5,579 nucleotides of DNA from Victivallales bacterium (GTDB lineage Bacteria; Verrucomicrobiota; Lentisphaeria; Oligosphaerales; Lenti-02), in contig JABGQJ010000530.1 of the NCBI GenBank assembly GCA_018648945.1, positions 1 through 5,579 of the forward strand, read 5' to 3'. A program made the translations under genes and the position numbers. The notes under the pieces are model-generated. The model searched no databases, had not been told where the DNA came from, and saw only the letters and a list, made by a program, of their open reading frames with translations. This document shows, in pieces, positions 1-5,579 of the stretch; within the stretch, counting starts at the first letter, position 1; each line of letters starts with the position of its first letter.

Positions 1-1
1 A

Positions 2-1153
2 GTCAGTGGCGGACACTCCTACAACCGCCAACTCGCGCTCGTCTCCCAAGGCATTCAGATCCTCACCGCCACTCCGGGACGGCTACTTGACCTGCTCAAG
101 TCCGGACGGCTCAGGATCAACCCGACTACCGTGGTTCTCGACGAGGCCGACGAGATGCTCGACATGGGCTTCCTCGACGATATCAAGGAGATCTTCTCCT
201 ACCTGCCCGAGGAAAGGCAGACTCTCCTCTTCTCCGCCACCATGCCACCCCCCATCCGCCAGCTGGCCGGGAAGATCCTGAAGAACCCCGAGACGATCCA
301 GACCGAGAACACCGGCCAGGCGATGAGCGAGAACATCCAGCAGCTCTACTACGTGATCAACGAGTGGGAACGCCAGGACGCCATCGTCCGTTTGCTGGAA
401 GATCAGTACCCCGGCAAGGCCATCGTCTTCTGCCGCACCCGGACCGAGGTGGATCGCCTGAGCAACTCCCTGGGTGCCTACGGCTACAACACCAAGCCGC
501 TTCATGGCGACATGGAGCAACCGCAGCGCAACGAGGTCATGCAGGGCTTCCGCAAGGGGCTGATCGATATCCTCGTCGCCACCGACGTGGCCGCCCGCGG
601 CCTGGATGTGGCCGATGTCTCCCATGTCTTCAACTACCACCTCCCCTTCGACTCAAAGGGCTACGTGCATCGCATCGGCCGCACTGGCCGCGCCGGTGAG
701 ACCGGCACGGCCATCACCCTGGTCACCCCGCACGAATTCTACCAGCTGCGCCGCATCCATCACAATGTCGGCGGCGACATGGAACACCGCCTGGTCCCCA
801 GCCTCCAGCAGTTGCGTCTGTCCCGCCGGGAGCGTCTTGGCGACGAACTGCGCCAGCTCCCCCCCAATCCCCATGCTCTCAGCCTGATCGAGAATCTCGA
901 AGAGGACATGGACCTGGCCACCATCGCCTGCAAGTTGGCATCCTACATCATGGCCCGCCAGGGCGAGAGTGGCCCGGAGACCATCGGGGTGACGGGCGAC
1001 AACCTCGCCCGCCTCTTCCAGTCCCGGCGCGAAGGCGGCGGCAAACGTCGCCCCACCCGGCGCGGCGGCGGCCCGAACCGCCCCCAGGGCGGGCACAAGC
1101 GCTACCCGCCCAAGAAGAAGGGCCGCGGCGGCAGGCCCCAGCACGGCAGGTAG
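2..1153 (+). CDS. DEAD-box ATP-dependent RNA helicase, 5'-truncated by the window edge
   Basis: This is the C-terminal 383 residues of a DEAD-box RNA helicase, a cytoplasmic enzyme that uses ATP to unwind RNA duplexes or remodel RNA-protein complexes in ribosome assembly, mRNA decay or cold adaptation. Numbering from the first complete codon, the GG motif is at residue 3, motif Ib TPGR at 24-27, motif II DEAD at 47-50, motif III SAT at 78-80, motif IV IVFCRT at 141-146, motif V ATDVAARGLD at 193-202 and motif VI HRIGRTGR at 223-230. The Q motif, Walker A and motif Ia must lie left of the window. A helical region follows the helicase core (about 255-330), reminiscent of the DeaD/CsdA dimerisation region, then a Gly/Arg/Lys-rich tail (about 338-383) likely to bind RNA. 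The frame is open to the left edge, so the GTG at 131, just before the DEAD motif, is an internal Val codon and not a start. The exact subfamily (DeaD, RhlE or other) cannot be fixed. All visible catalytic motifs are intact. Confidence 0.96.
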   Translation, partial: VSGGHSYNRQLALVSQGIQILTATPGRLLDLLKSGRLRINPTTVVLDEADEMLDMGFLDDIKEIFSYLPEERQTLLFSATMPPPIRQLAGKILKNPETIQTENTGQAMSENIQQLYYVINEWERQDAIVRLLEDQYPGKAIVFCRTRTEVDRLSNSLGAYGYNTKPLHGDMEQPQRNEVMQGFRKGLIDILVATDVAARGLDVADVSHVFNYHLPFDSKGYVHRIGRTGRAGETGTAITLVTPHEFYQLRRIHHNVGGDMEHRLVPSLQQLRLSRRERLGDELRQLPPNPHALSLIENLEEDMDLATIACKLASYIMARQGESGPETIGVTGDNLARLFQSRREGGGKRRPTRRGGGPNRPQGGHKRYPPKKKGRGGRPQHGR

Positions 1154-1158
1154 GGGCC

Positions 1159-1177
1159 GCCCCACGGCAAGTGGGGT
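1159..1177. terminator. Possible bidirectional terminator hairpin between convergent genes
   Basis: CCCCAC (1160-1165) pairs perfectly with GTGGGG (1171-1176) around a 5-nt loop GGCAA, with one further G-U pair possible at 1159/1177 on the plus-strand RNA. It sits in the 33-bp gap between the helicase stop (TAG, 1151-1153) and the stop of the minus-strand gene (TAG complement, 1187-1189), where a shared terminator would be expected. Neither side has a U-tract, so it is not a canonical intrinsic terminator. It could act as a transcription pause or an RNA 3'-end stabiliser instead. Confidence 0.45.
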
Positions 1178-1186
1178 CCGCGCCGG

Positions 1187-2317
1187 CTAGCCGCCCACGT
1201 GCTGATCGAAGAGCAATTGCATCTCAGGGCAAAGCGAGCAATTCCAGCACTGAAACCGGCAGACCTTGATCACCTGGCGCCACTTCTTGGTGATCTCGAG
1301 CTGCTGTGGGGATCCGTCCCCCATCTGCGGCTCGCCGATCCCAGGCTCGGCTTCGGGCAGAATCCGGCCCTTCAGCATGCGCGCATGCCCGAGCAGGCGC
1401 GTGAAGTTGTCCCGGTTGAGTCGGCTCCCCATCTTCAGCACGTCCACGAACTCCAGCAACTCCTCCAGATCATCGCGGAAGGGGCTGAGGTTCACCGCGC
1501 TGAAGGTCATGGGGTACTGCCCCCCTCCCCCGGCGAGCTTCATGCAACCGACATTGATCGGCATGCGAAAGACCTCGCTGCGGGTGTCGGGGTCGTCGGC
1601 ATCCGGGTGCTGTAGCGTGTGTTGGTAATGCTCCACCCAGAGCCCGCAATCGCCCTGGCAGCCCTCGCCGTCGAGCAGGGAGATCACCACCTTCTTGCCA
1701 TACTCCTTCTCGAACTTCCCCTGAGCCCGCCGGATCTCCTTCAGCACCGGGCGGTTCCTGGCCACGATCCGATGCAGGTTCACGTAGTCGAACCCCGCCA
1801 TCGCCGTGTTCCAGAAGTCCTGACCGGAACGTACCTCCCGCAACACCGTGTTCTTGATGTACAGCTCGGGGAAGGCCTGCTGGAGCGCCCCCCACTTCAT
1901 CCAGAGCGTATGTGGCACGGTCGCGCTTCGCAGCCCCAGATCGTATAGCGGGCGCAGATTCTCGATGAACAGCTGCAGGTTCTCTTTGGTCGGCGGCACA
2001 TAGGTGTTGTTGAACAGGGCCGAGACCTTGAGCCCCGTCCGCTCCTGAAGCCGCAGCATGTCCCGCACATGGACCTGGGCTTGCATGGGACTCTGGAACA
2101 CGGCGTAGGCATCGCGCGTGAACGGCGGGATATGGCAGGTGAAGTTGAGGTCGAAGACATCGTCCTGCATCCCCTGCAGTGCCGCCAGCAAGCCTTCGTC
2201 CCGCAGAATCTCAGTAGGCAGATTGAACGGGACCGCCAGCGAGAATCGGACACGGGCCGTGTTGGTATACGTCTTGGCGCCAGCAGGCGCGGCCTTGGGG
2301 GTACGGAAGTTGAACAT
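1187..2317 (-). CDS. Peptidase U32-like TIM-barrel protein with C-terminal Cys cluster (putative Fe-S protein)
   Basis: This predicted protein has 376 residues and no signal peptide or membrane segment, so it is probably cytoplasmic. Its pattern resembles the peptidase U32-like group: an early strand RFSLAVPFNLP (24-34), alternating strands and helices, an NLHRIVARNRPVLKEIRRA-type segment (180-198), then a strand leading into GCQGDC with a following HY (219-231). Known U32-related proteins have a similar Cys-X3-Cys followed by HY, and U32 members such as UbiU/UbiV and RlhA act in oxygen-independent hydroxylation, often with a 4Fe-4S cluster. The C-terminus carries Cys353-X3-Cys357-X2-Cys360-X2-Cys363; Cys61 and Cys258 are also present. 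Fe-S binding is an inference; no substrate can be named. The chosen ATG at 2317 has GAGGTG 10 nt upstream on the minus strand. The frame stays open to a TTG at 2413, but that lies directly after a stop codon and adds 32 residues that look non-conserved. The gene converges on the helicase and diverges from the secreted enzyme, so it appears to be transcribed alone. Coding is secure; the family call is moderate. Confidence 0.82.
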   Translation of the reverse strand: MFNFRTPKAAPAGAKTYTNTARVRFSLAVPFNLPTEILRDEGLLAALQGMQDDVFDLNFTCHIPPFTRDAYAVFQSPMQAQVHVRDMLRLQERTGLKVSALFNNTYVPPTKENLQLFIENLRPLYDLGLRSATVPHTLWMKWGALQQAFPELYIKNTVLREVRSGQDFWNTAMAGFDYVNLHRIVARNRPVLKEIRRAQGKFEKEYGKKVVISLLDGEGCQGDCGLWVEHYQHTLQHPDADDPDTRSEVFRMPINVGCMKLAGGGGQYPMTFSAVNLSPFRDDLEELLEFVDVLKMGSRLNRDNFTRLLGHARMLKGRILPEAEPGIGEPQMGDGSPQQLEITKKWRQVIKVCRFQCWNCSLCPEMQLLFDQHVGG

Positions 2318-2327
2318 CAGCCAGGGA

Positions 2328-2333
2328 CACCTC
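2328..2333 (-). promoter_or_regulatory. Ribosome binding site deciding the U32-like gene start
   Basis: On the minus strand GAGGTG precedes the ATG at 2317 by 10 nt (spacer TCCCTGGCTG). It is a fair match to the Shine-Dalgarno consensus and favours this ATG over the TTG at 2413. Confidence 0.55.
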
Positions 2334-2436
2334 GGTTGGGAACGCTCCTGTCGTACGGTCGCCCAATGGGCCAGCTCGTCGCCGGGGGCACGACCACCCC
2401 GAGTGACGTACAACTACCCCCGGAGTCCCAGCCCTG

Positions 2437-2452
2437 CAACCCCTGTGGGTTG
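2437..2452. repeat. Perfect 6-bp inverted repeat in the divergent intergenic region (possible operator)
   Basis: CAACCC (2437-2442) and GGGTTG (2447-2452) form a perfect inverted repeat around CTGT. It lies 58 bp before the ATG of the secreted enzyme and touches the proposed -35 box at 2450-2455, where a repressor site would be well placed. Immediately downstream, GTGCCACC occurs twice (2452-2459 and 2464-2471) with a 12-bp period. A shorter inverted repeat, GCCC-AAT-GGGC, is at 2361-2371. In GC-rich DNA such short repeats can arise by chance. Confidence 0.35.
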
Positions 2453-2478
2453 TGCCACCTGTCGTGCCACCCTATGTT
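2450..2478 (+). promoter_or_regulatory. Weak possible sigma70-type promoter for the secreted enzyme gene
   Basis: TTGTGC (2450-2455) and TATGTT (2473-2478) are separated by 17 bp. They match the consensus at 3 of 6 and 4 of 6 positions, including the key A2 and T6 of the -10 box. Transcription would begin near 2485, leaving a leader of about 25 nt that still contains the GGAG at 2501-2504. Promoter rules in PVC bacteria are poorly known, so this is tentative. No convincing promoter was found for the opposite strand. Confidence 0.25.
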
Positions 2479-2500
2479 TGCCGTGCCTCACCCCACCTCC

Positions 2501-2505
2501 GGAGA
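2501..2505 (+). promoter_or_regulatory. Ribosome binding site deciding the secreted enzyme start
   Basis: GGAGA at 2501-2505 precedes ATG 2510, with 5 nt between GGAG and the ATG. This short spacing is acceptable and supports 2510 over the upstream in-frame ATG at 2474, which has no purine-rich stretch before it. Confidence 0.5.
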
Positions 2506-2509
2506 CGCC

Positions 2510-5446
2510 ATGCCCAGGTTCCCCCTTCTCCTCGCCGCCCTGCTCCTGGCTCGCAACGCCAGTGGGCAGACCGTGGAATGGACCTTCGACACGCCCCCCG
2601 AAGGCCTCGGACTCCCTGCCAAGTTGGCGACCCGGACTGCCGAAGCCCCGGGGGCCGCGAACCAGGTGCTCCGGATCGCTACCGATGTGCCGCACCATAC
2701 CATCGTCAAGGTAGCCAACAGCGAGAATACGCCCGACTTCGTTCTCTCCCTCCGGGCCAAGCTGGAAGCCATGACCGGCACGCCGCCGACCATCTATCTC
2801 TACGGTAGGCAGGGAGGCACTGGGTTCCGAGGACTGCAGGTTGCTCGCACGACCTCCCAGATTCTCTGCTGGAAGGGAAAAGGGCAGCACAACCCACACT
2901 TTGGTCCGGCGGGTCTGGGACTCGCCAGGAAGAATGGCTGGCTGCGCCTGAAATTCGCCTGTGTGGGCGATCTGGTCGCCGCCAAAGCGTGGCTCGACGG
3001 CAAGCCCGAACCAGGCTGGCAGGTTCTTGGCAAGGACGGGGACCAACCCACCGGCTGGGCTGGCTTCGGCGTCTGGACCCACCCGAAGACCCCGAGTTCG
3101 GCGGTCGTGCTCTTCGACGATGTCGCTTTCACTGCCATCCAGCCCGGACAGGCCGAGGGGCTTGGGCTGGTCGCCGCCAACATCCCGCAACTTACCGCGG
3201 CAGCCTTGGCCAAGCGCCAGGGAGTGTTCGAGATCGACGGCAACACTGTGCTGGCCTCGCCGAAGACCGCCTTGCTGATCGATTCCCGGACCGGCGACAT
3301 TGCCAGCATCCTTGATCGGACAACCGAGCAGGAATTCATCACCGACATCCTGCGCCAACCACTTTTCCGAGGGTCCCTACTCAACCCAAGAAGCGGTGAC
3401 ACCGAGCCATTCTCCGCCCGTGACTTTGGGCACATCCGGCTAGACGAGGCGGCCCCCGACACCGTGCGGATTGCCTTCTCGGAACACCTGCAGTACGCGC
3501 TGAAAGTCACCGCCACGATCCGTATGGACGCCACCGGGACTCACCGGTTCGGCATCGCCATGGAGAATGGCTCCGACTGGGCGATCGCCGACCTGGAGTA
3601 CCCCCTGGCCCCAGCACCCTCCGCCCTGGCCGGTGACGGCAGCGACGACCGGATGATCCTGCCCTGGTCTGCCGGCGGCCTGCTGCCCGCCCCGGGCCAG
3701 ATCCACGCACGCCGCAGTGCCGCCTATCCCGGTGCGGCCTACGCGCAGTTCACCGCCCACTACAACGACCGCAGCGGCATCTACTGGGCCGCCGAAGACG
3801 GCGAGGGCTACCCCAAGATCATGAACCTGCGGAGCATGCCCGGCACGTCTTGTGGCATCCACTTCACCCATCGCTTTCCCGCACTTGCCGGTCAGGACAT
3901 CGCCCTGCCCTACGACGTGGCCATGACCACCTTCCAGGGTGACTGGATGGACGCGGCAGACCGCTACGGGGCGTGGGCCAAGACACAACCGTGGTGTGCC
4001 ACCAAGCTGACCAGCCGCACCGACATCCCGGCCTTCCTCAAGGAAGGCTCCGGCATCATCATCTCCCCGGTGCAGTCCCAGAGCATCCGCGAAAAGCTCT
4101 TCGGCAAGGGAATGGAGCGTCTTCCCAAGGTGTTGAACGCCTACCGGGAAGCGACCGGGCTCAAGCACATGGTTTTCATCCCCTACGGCTGGGAAAACCG
4201 GGGCACCTGGGCCGGCATCAACTACCTGCCCGCCGTCCCCTCCAATGAGTTCTGGCAACGCATGAACCAGGAACTACGCCGACATGGACACCGCACCGCC
4301 TTCCTCACTTCCGGATACTGGTGGGTGGTCAAACGCCAGAAGACCGGCAATGGTGCCGCCTTCGACGACACCGCTGACTTCGAGCAACGCCAGGACATGT
4401 GTGTCCAGAACCTCGACGGTACGGTCTGGGGCGTGGACTGGTACGAGCGGACCAAGCAACACGGCTCCTGGCGCGGTTACTCGGTCGGGCTCTGCCATGG
4501 CAGCAAGGACGCGCAAGCGGCCTTGAAGAAGACCTTCCTGCAGGCCGCCGCTCTCGGCGTCCCTCTGGTCAGCTTCGACCAGGAGATCGGCGGCAGTCAA
4601 CACGCGCCATGCTACCATCCGGACCACGGACACACGCCCGGCTGGGGCCGCTGGATGTGGACGGATTTCGAGGCCCTCTGCCAGGACATCCTCAAGGAGG
4701 GCAAGCCAATCCAGCCCGAGCTGGGGCTCTTCCTGGAAAATGTCAGCGAACTGGCCATCCCTTATATGGCCACCTACTGGAGCCGCCAGTTCGGCGAAGT
4801 GGATATCGGCAACGCCAATGGCCGTGGCATCGGCCTCTTCTCGTACCTGTACCACGACTACGTCACCATGATCGGCGCCGCCTGCGTGCAGGGGCAGGGC
4901 AAGCTGGGAACCCGTCCCGACTACCTGCTCCGCTGCCGCATCCTGGCCAACAACCTGACCCGCGGGCTCATCCCCGGCCCCTTCATGCACGACGTGCCGC
5001 TGACCGGCGGCGACAAGTGGCGACGCCCCGTGGCCGCCGCCTACCGCTCCTTCTGCCGCCCCTACGCCCAATTCCCGCAGTACCTTTTGCTCGGTGAGAC
5101 CTGCCGGCCTCCGCGCCTCGAGTGCGGATCCGTCCCCACCTTCTACTACCGGCAGGACCAGGCCAAGGGCAAGCCCCTTCGCCCCGGTGGGCCGCCAGTC
5201 CGGAAGATCGAGACCAGCCTGGAAACGGTCGCCACCGGTAGCTTCACCGCCGCCGACGGCTCAGTCGGCACGGTCATCGTCAACGCCACCGACCAGCCGC
5301 GCCAGGCTGTCGTCCATCTGGAGCCAAAGCGCACGCACCTCCTGCATGGGGCCGACGGCACCCCGCTGGTCAGCAAGTTTGGTCGGGACGGCCAGCTCTC
5401 CCTCGACCTGGAACCATTCGGGGTGCGCTTCCTCATCTCAAGGTGA
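2510..5446 (+). CDS. Secreted DUF6259-like glycoside hydrolase-type protein with N-terminal LamG-like domain
   Basis: This 978-residue protein is probably an exported carbohydrate-active enzyme. Residues 1-19 form a signal peptide (MPR, a Leu/Ala-rich core 4-14, then RNASG) with likely cleavage before Gln20; no lipobox Cys is present. Residues about 21-210 look like a concanavalin/LamG-type beta-sandwich (start VEWTFD, end VVLFDDVAFTAI). Residues about 238-490 resemble the beta-sandwich before DUF6259 barrels, including LIDSRTGDIASILDR (256-270) and AQFTAHYNDRSGIYWAAED (412-430). Residues about 510-830 resemble a TIM barrel: VSFDQEIGG (687-695, Asp690 at a strand end), a His/Pro/Gly-rich stretch CYHPDHGHTPGWGRW (701-715) and LFLENVSELAIPYM (740-753, Glu743 and Glu747). 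Residues about 905-978 form a terminal beta-sandwich. Asp690 and one of the Glu residues are candidate catalytic acids by analogy with retaining glycoside hydrolases; this is inference. The substrate is unknown. ATG 2510 is preferred because GGAG lies 5 nt upstream and a signal peptide follows at once; ATG 2474, 12 codons earlier in frame, lacks a ribosome site. Thirteen cysteines fit an exported protein with disulfides. Confidence 0.9.
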   Translation: MPRFPLLLAALLLARNASGQTVEWTFDTPPEGLGLPAKLATRTAEAPGAANQVLRIATDVPHHTIVKVANSENTPDFVLSLRAKLEAMTGTPPTIYLYGRQGGTGFRGLQVARTTSQILCWKGKGQHNPHFGPAGLGLARKNGWLRLKFACVGDLVAAKAWLDGKPEPGWQVLGKDGDQPTGWAGFGVWTHPKTPSSAVVLFDDVAFTAIQPGQAEGLGLVAANIPQLTAAALAKRQGVFEIDGNTVLASPKTALLIDSRTGDIASILDRTTEQEFITDILRQPLFRGSLLNPRSGDTEPFSARDFGHIRLDEAAPDTVRIAFSEHLQYALKVTATIRMDATGTHRFGIAMENGSDWAIADLEYPLAPAPSALAGDGSDDRMILPWSAGGLLPAPGQIHARRSAAYPGAAYAQFTAHYNDRSGIYWAAEDGEGYPKIMNLRSMPGTSCGIHFTHRFPALAGQDIALPYDVAMTTFQGDWMDAADRYGAWAKTQPWCATKLTSRTDIPAFLKEGSGIIISPVQSQSIREKLFGKGMERLPKVLNAYREATGLKHMVFIPYGWENRGTWAGINYLPAVPSNEFWQRMNQELRRHGHRTAFLTSGYWWVVKRQKTGNGAAFDDTADFEQRQDMCVQNLDGTVWGVDWYERTKQHGSWRGYSVGLCHGSKDAQAALKKTFLQAAALGVPLVSFDQEIGGSQHAPCYHPDHGHTPGWGRWMWTDFEALCQDILKEGKPIQPELGLFLENVSELAIPYMATYWSRQFGEVDIGNANGRGIGLFSYLYHDYVTMIGAACVQGQGKLGTRPDYLLRCRILANNLTRGLIPGPFMHDVPLTGGDKWRRPVAAAYRSFCRPYAQFPQYLLLGETCRPPRLECGSVPTFYYRQDQAKGKPLRPGGPPVRKIETSLETVATGSFTAADGSVGTVIVNATDQPRQAVVHLEPKRTHLLHGADGTPLVSKFGRDGQLSLDLEPFGVRFLISR

Positions 5447-5458
5447 GGCGAAACGGGC

Positions 5459-5488
5459 TTGCAATCGCGATAAGCCACGGGATATTAC
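5459..5488 (+). promoter_or_regulatory. Possible sigma70-type promoter for the small basic protein gene
   Basis: TTGCAA (5459-5464) and TATTAC (5483-5488) are 18 bp apart, each matching the consensus at 4 of 6 positions, in a stretch clearly richer in A and T than the rest of the window. A palindrome ATCGCGAT (5464-5471) lies in the spacer. A second -10-like box, TGTAAT at 5499-5504, has no good -35 partner. A promoter here fits a gene transcribed separately from the secreted enzyme ending 88 bp before it. Confidence 0.4.
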
Positions 5489-5505
5489 CTAGCTCTTGTG
5501 TAATA
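5483..5505. repeat. Inverted repeat TATTAC/GTAATA upstream of the small basic protein gene
   Basis: TATTAC (5483-5488) and GTAATA (5500-5505) are perfect inverted copies with an 11-nt spacer. The left arm coincides with the proposed -10 box and the right arm lies where early transcript would begin, so it could be an operator. A terminator for the upstream gene is less likely because the stem is A/T-rich and no U-tract follows. Confidence 0.35.
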
Positions 5506-5519
5506 CCTGTTTAGCGATC

Positions 5520-5525
5520 AGGAGA
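5520..5525 (+). promoter_or_regulatory. Strong ribosome binding site of the small basic protein gene
   Basis: AGGAGA at 5520-5525 lies 9 nt before ATG 5535 and is the best Shine-Dalgarno match in the window, consistent with a highly expressed gene. Confidence 0.7.
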
Positions 5526-5534
5526 ATCAATACT

Positions 5535-5579
5535 ATGTCCGTACATCCCAGTCTCAAGACGAAAGGCGCGGTCGCCGAG
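5535..5579 (+). CDS. Small basic protein of the PVC-type family, 3'-truncated by the window edge
   Basis: Only the first 15 codons are present, reading MSVHPSLKTKGAVAE with no stop before the window edge. From memory this matches the conserved opening (MS[IV]HPSL followed by basic residues) of a short basic protein family (TIGR04137-like) found in Planctomycetes, Verrucomicrobia, Chlamydiae and Lentisphaerae, typically well under 100 residues. Its function is not established; a nucleic-acid or ribosome-associated role is sometimes guessed from its charge. The start is supported by AGGAGA 9 nt upstream and by a promoter-like, A/T-richer leader. The gene follows the secreted enzyme on the same strand after an 88-bp gap, which suggests separate transcription. 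The main doubt is that 15 residues are too few for a firm family call. Confidence 0.65.
   Translation, partial: MSVHPSLKTKGAVAE

Noticed and set aside
83..640. Long open frame antisense to the helicase
   Set aside because: The sense frame carries all the DEAD-box motifs. The antisense frame is a by-product of high GC and strong third-position bias and has no recognisable domain.
653..1165. Second open frame antisense to the helicase C-terminus
   Set aside because: Its Ala/Gly/Leu-rich translation mirrors the helicase tail codons and shows no domain or upstream ribosome site that I can support.
1260..1295. Radical SAM identity for the minus-strand protein, from its C-terminal CX3CX2C
   Set aside because: Radical SAM clusters normally lie near the N-terminus of the barrel domain and usually have an aromatic residue before the last Cys. 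Here the motif is within 24 residues of the C-terminus and the residue before the third Cys is Asn.
2318..2413. N-terminal extension of the U32-like gene to the TTG at 2413
   Set aside because: The TTG sits directly after a stop codon, so it is merely the first possible start. The ATG at 2317 has GAGGTG 10 nt upstream, and the extra 32 residues look like low-complexity GC-rich translation.
2069..2509. In-frame upstream extension of the secreted enzyme frame to 2069
   Set aside because: It would run antisense through the U32-like gene, add 147 residues without recognisable character, and bury the signal peptide. The start at 2510 has a ribosome site and an immediate signal peptide.
2414..3358. 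314-codon open frame antisense to the secreted enzyme
   Set aside because: The opposite frame encodes the signal peptide and sandwich domain. The antisense product is Gly-rich, with no family resemblance.
3440..4258. 272-codon antisense open frame inside the secreted enzyme gene
   Set aside because: It is a typical GC-driven shadow with a Gly/Val-rich composition, inside a convincing sense domain.
4274..5071. 265-codon antisense open frame inside the secreted enzyme gene
   Set aside because: It overlaps the TIM-barrel motifs in the sense frame and shows no independent coding evidence.

Overview
The window is GC-rich, densely coding bacterial chromosome with three substantial genes and the first codons of a fourth. 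I see no rRNA, tRNA, CRISPR array, insertion sequence or phage gene. The best taxonomic clue is the gene entering at the right edge: its start (MSVHPSLKTKGAVAE) matches, from memory, the conserved opening of a small basic protein family found in Planctomycetes, Verrucomicrobia, Chlamydiae and Lentisphaerae (the PVC group). The large secreted glycoside-hydrolase-like protein, of a kind common in polysaccharide-degrading PVC bacteria, fits this. An uncultured planctomycete or lentisphaera-like bacterium is an inference; phylum and species are not fixed by this sequence.

Layout. (1) Positions 2-1153, plus strand: C-terminal two thirds of a DEAD-box ATP-dependent RNA helicase whose start lies left of the window. 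(2) Positions 1154-1186: a 33-bp gap between convergent genes, holding a GC-rich hairpin that could end transcription from both sides. (3) Positions 1187-2317, minus strand: a 376-residue predicted cytoplasmic protein resembling the peptidase U32-like TIM-barrel group, with a Cys-X3-Cys pair in the middle and a Cys-rich cluster at the C-terminus, suggesting an iron-sulfur protein. (4) Positions 2318-2509: a divergent intergenic region with a perfect inverted repeat next to a weak possible promoter. (5) Positions 2510-5446, plus strand: a 978-residue exported protein with an N-terminal lectin/LamG-like sandwich, a central DUF6259-type sandwich and TIM barrel, and a C-terminal beta-sandwich; probably a glycoside hydrolase of unknown substrate. 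(6) Positions 5447-5534: an AT-richer intergenic stretch with a second inverted repeat, promoter-like boxes and a strong ribosome binding site. (7) Positions 5535-5579: the first 15 codons of the small basic protein.

The genes do not form one operon: the first two converge, the second and third diverge, and the fourth seems to have its own promoter. I find no evidence that they share a pathway. The most interesting items are the two poorly characterised proteins (the Cys-cluster U32-like protein and the DUF6259-like secreted enzyme) and the regulatory repeats before the third and fourth genes. I see no clear sign of a wholly new multi-gene system.
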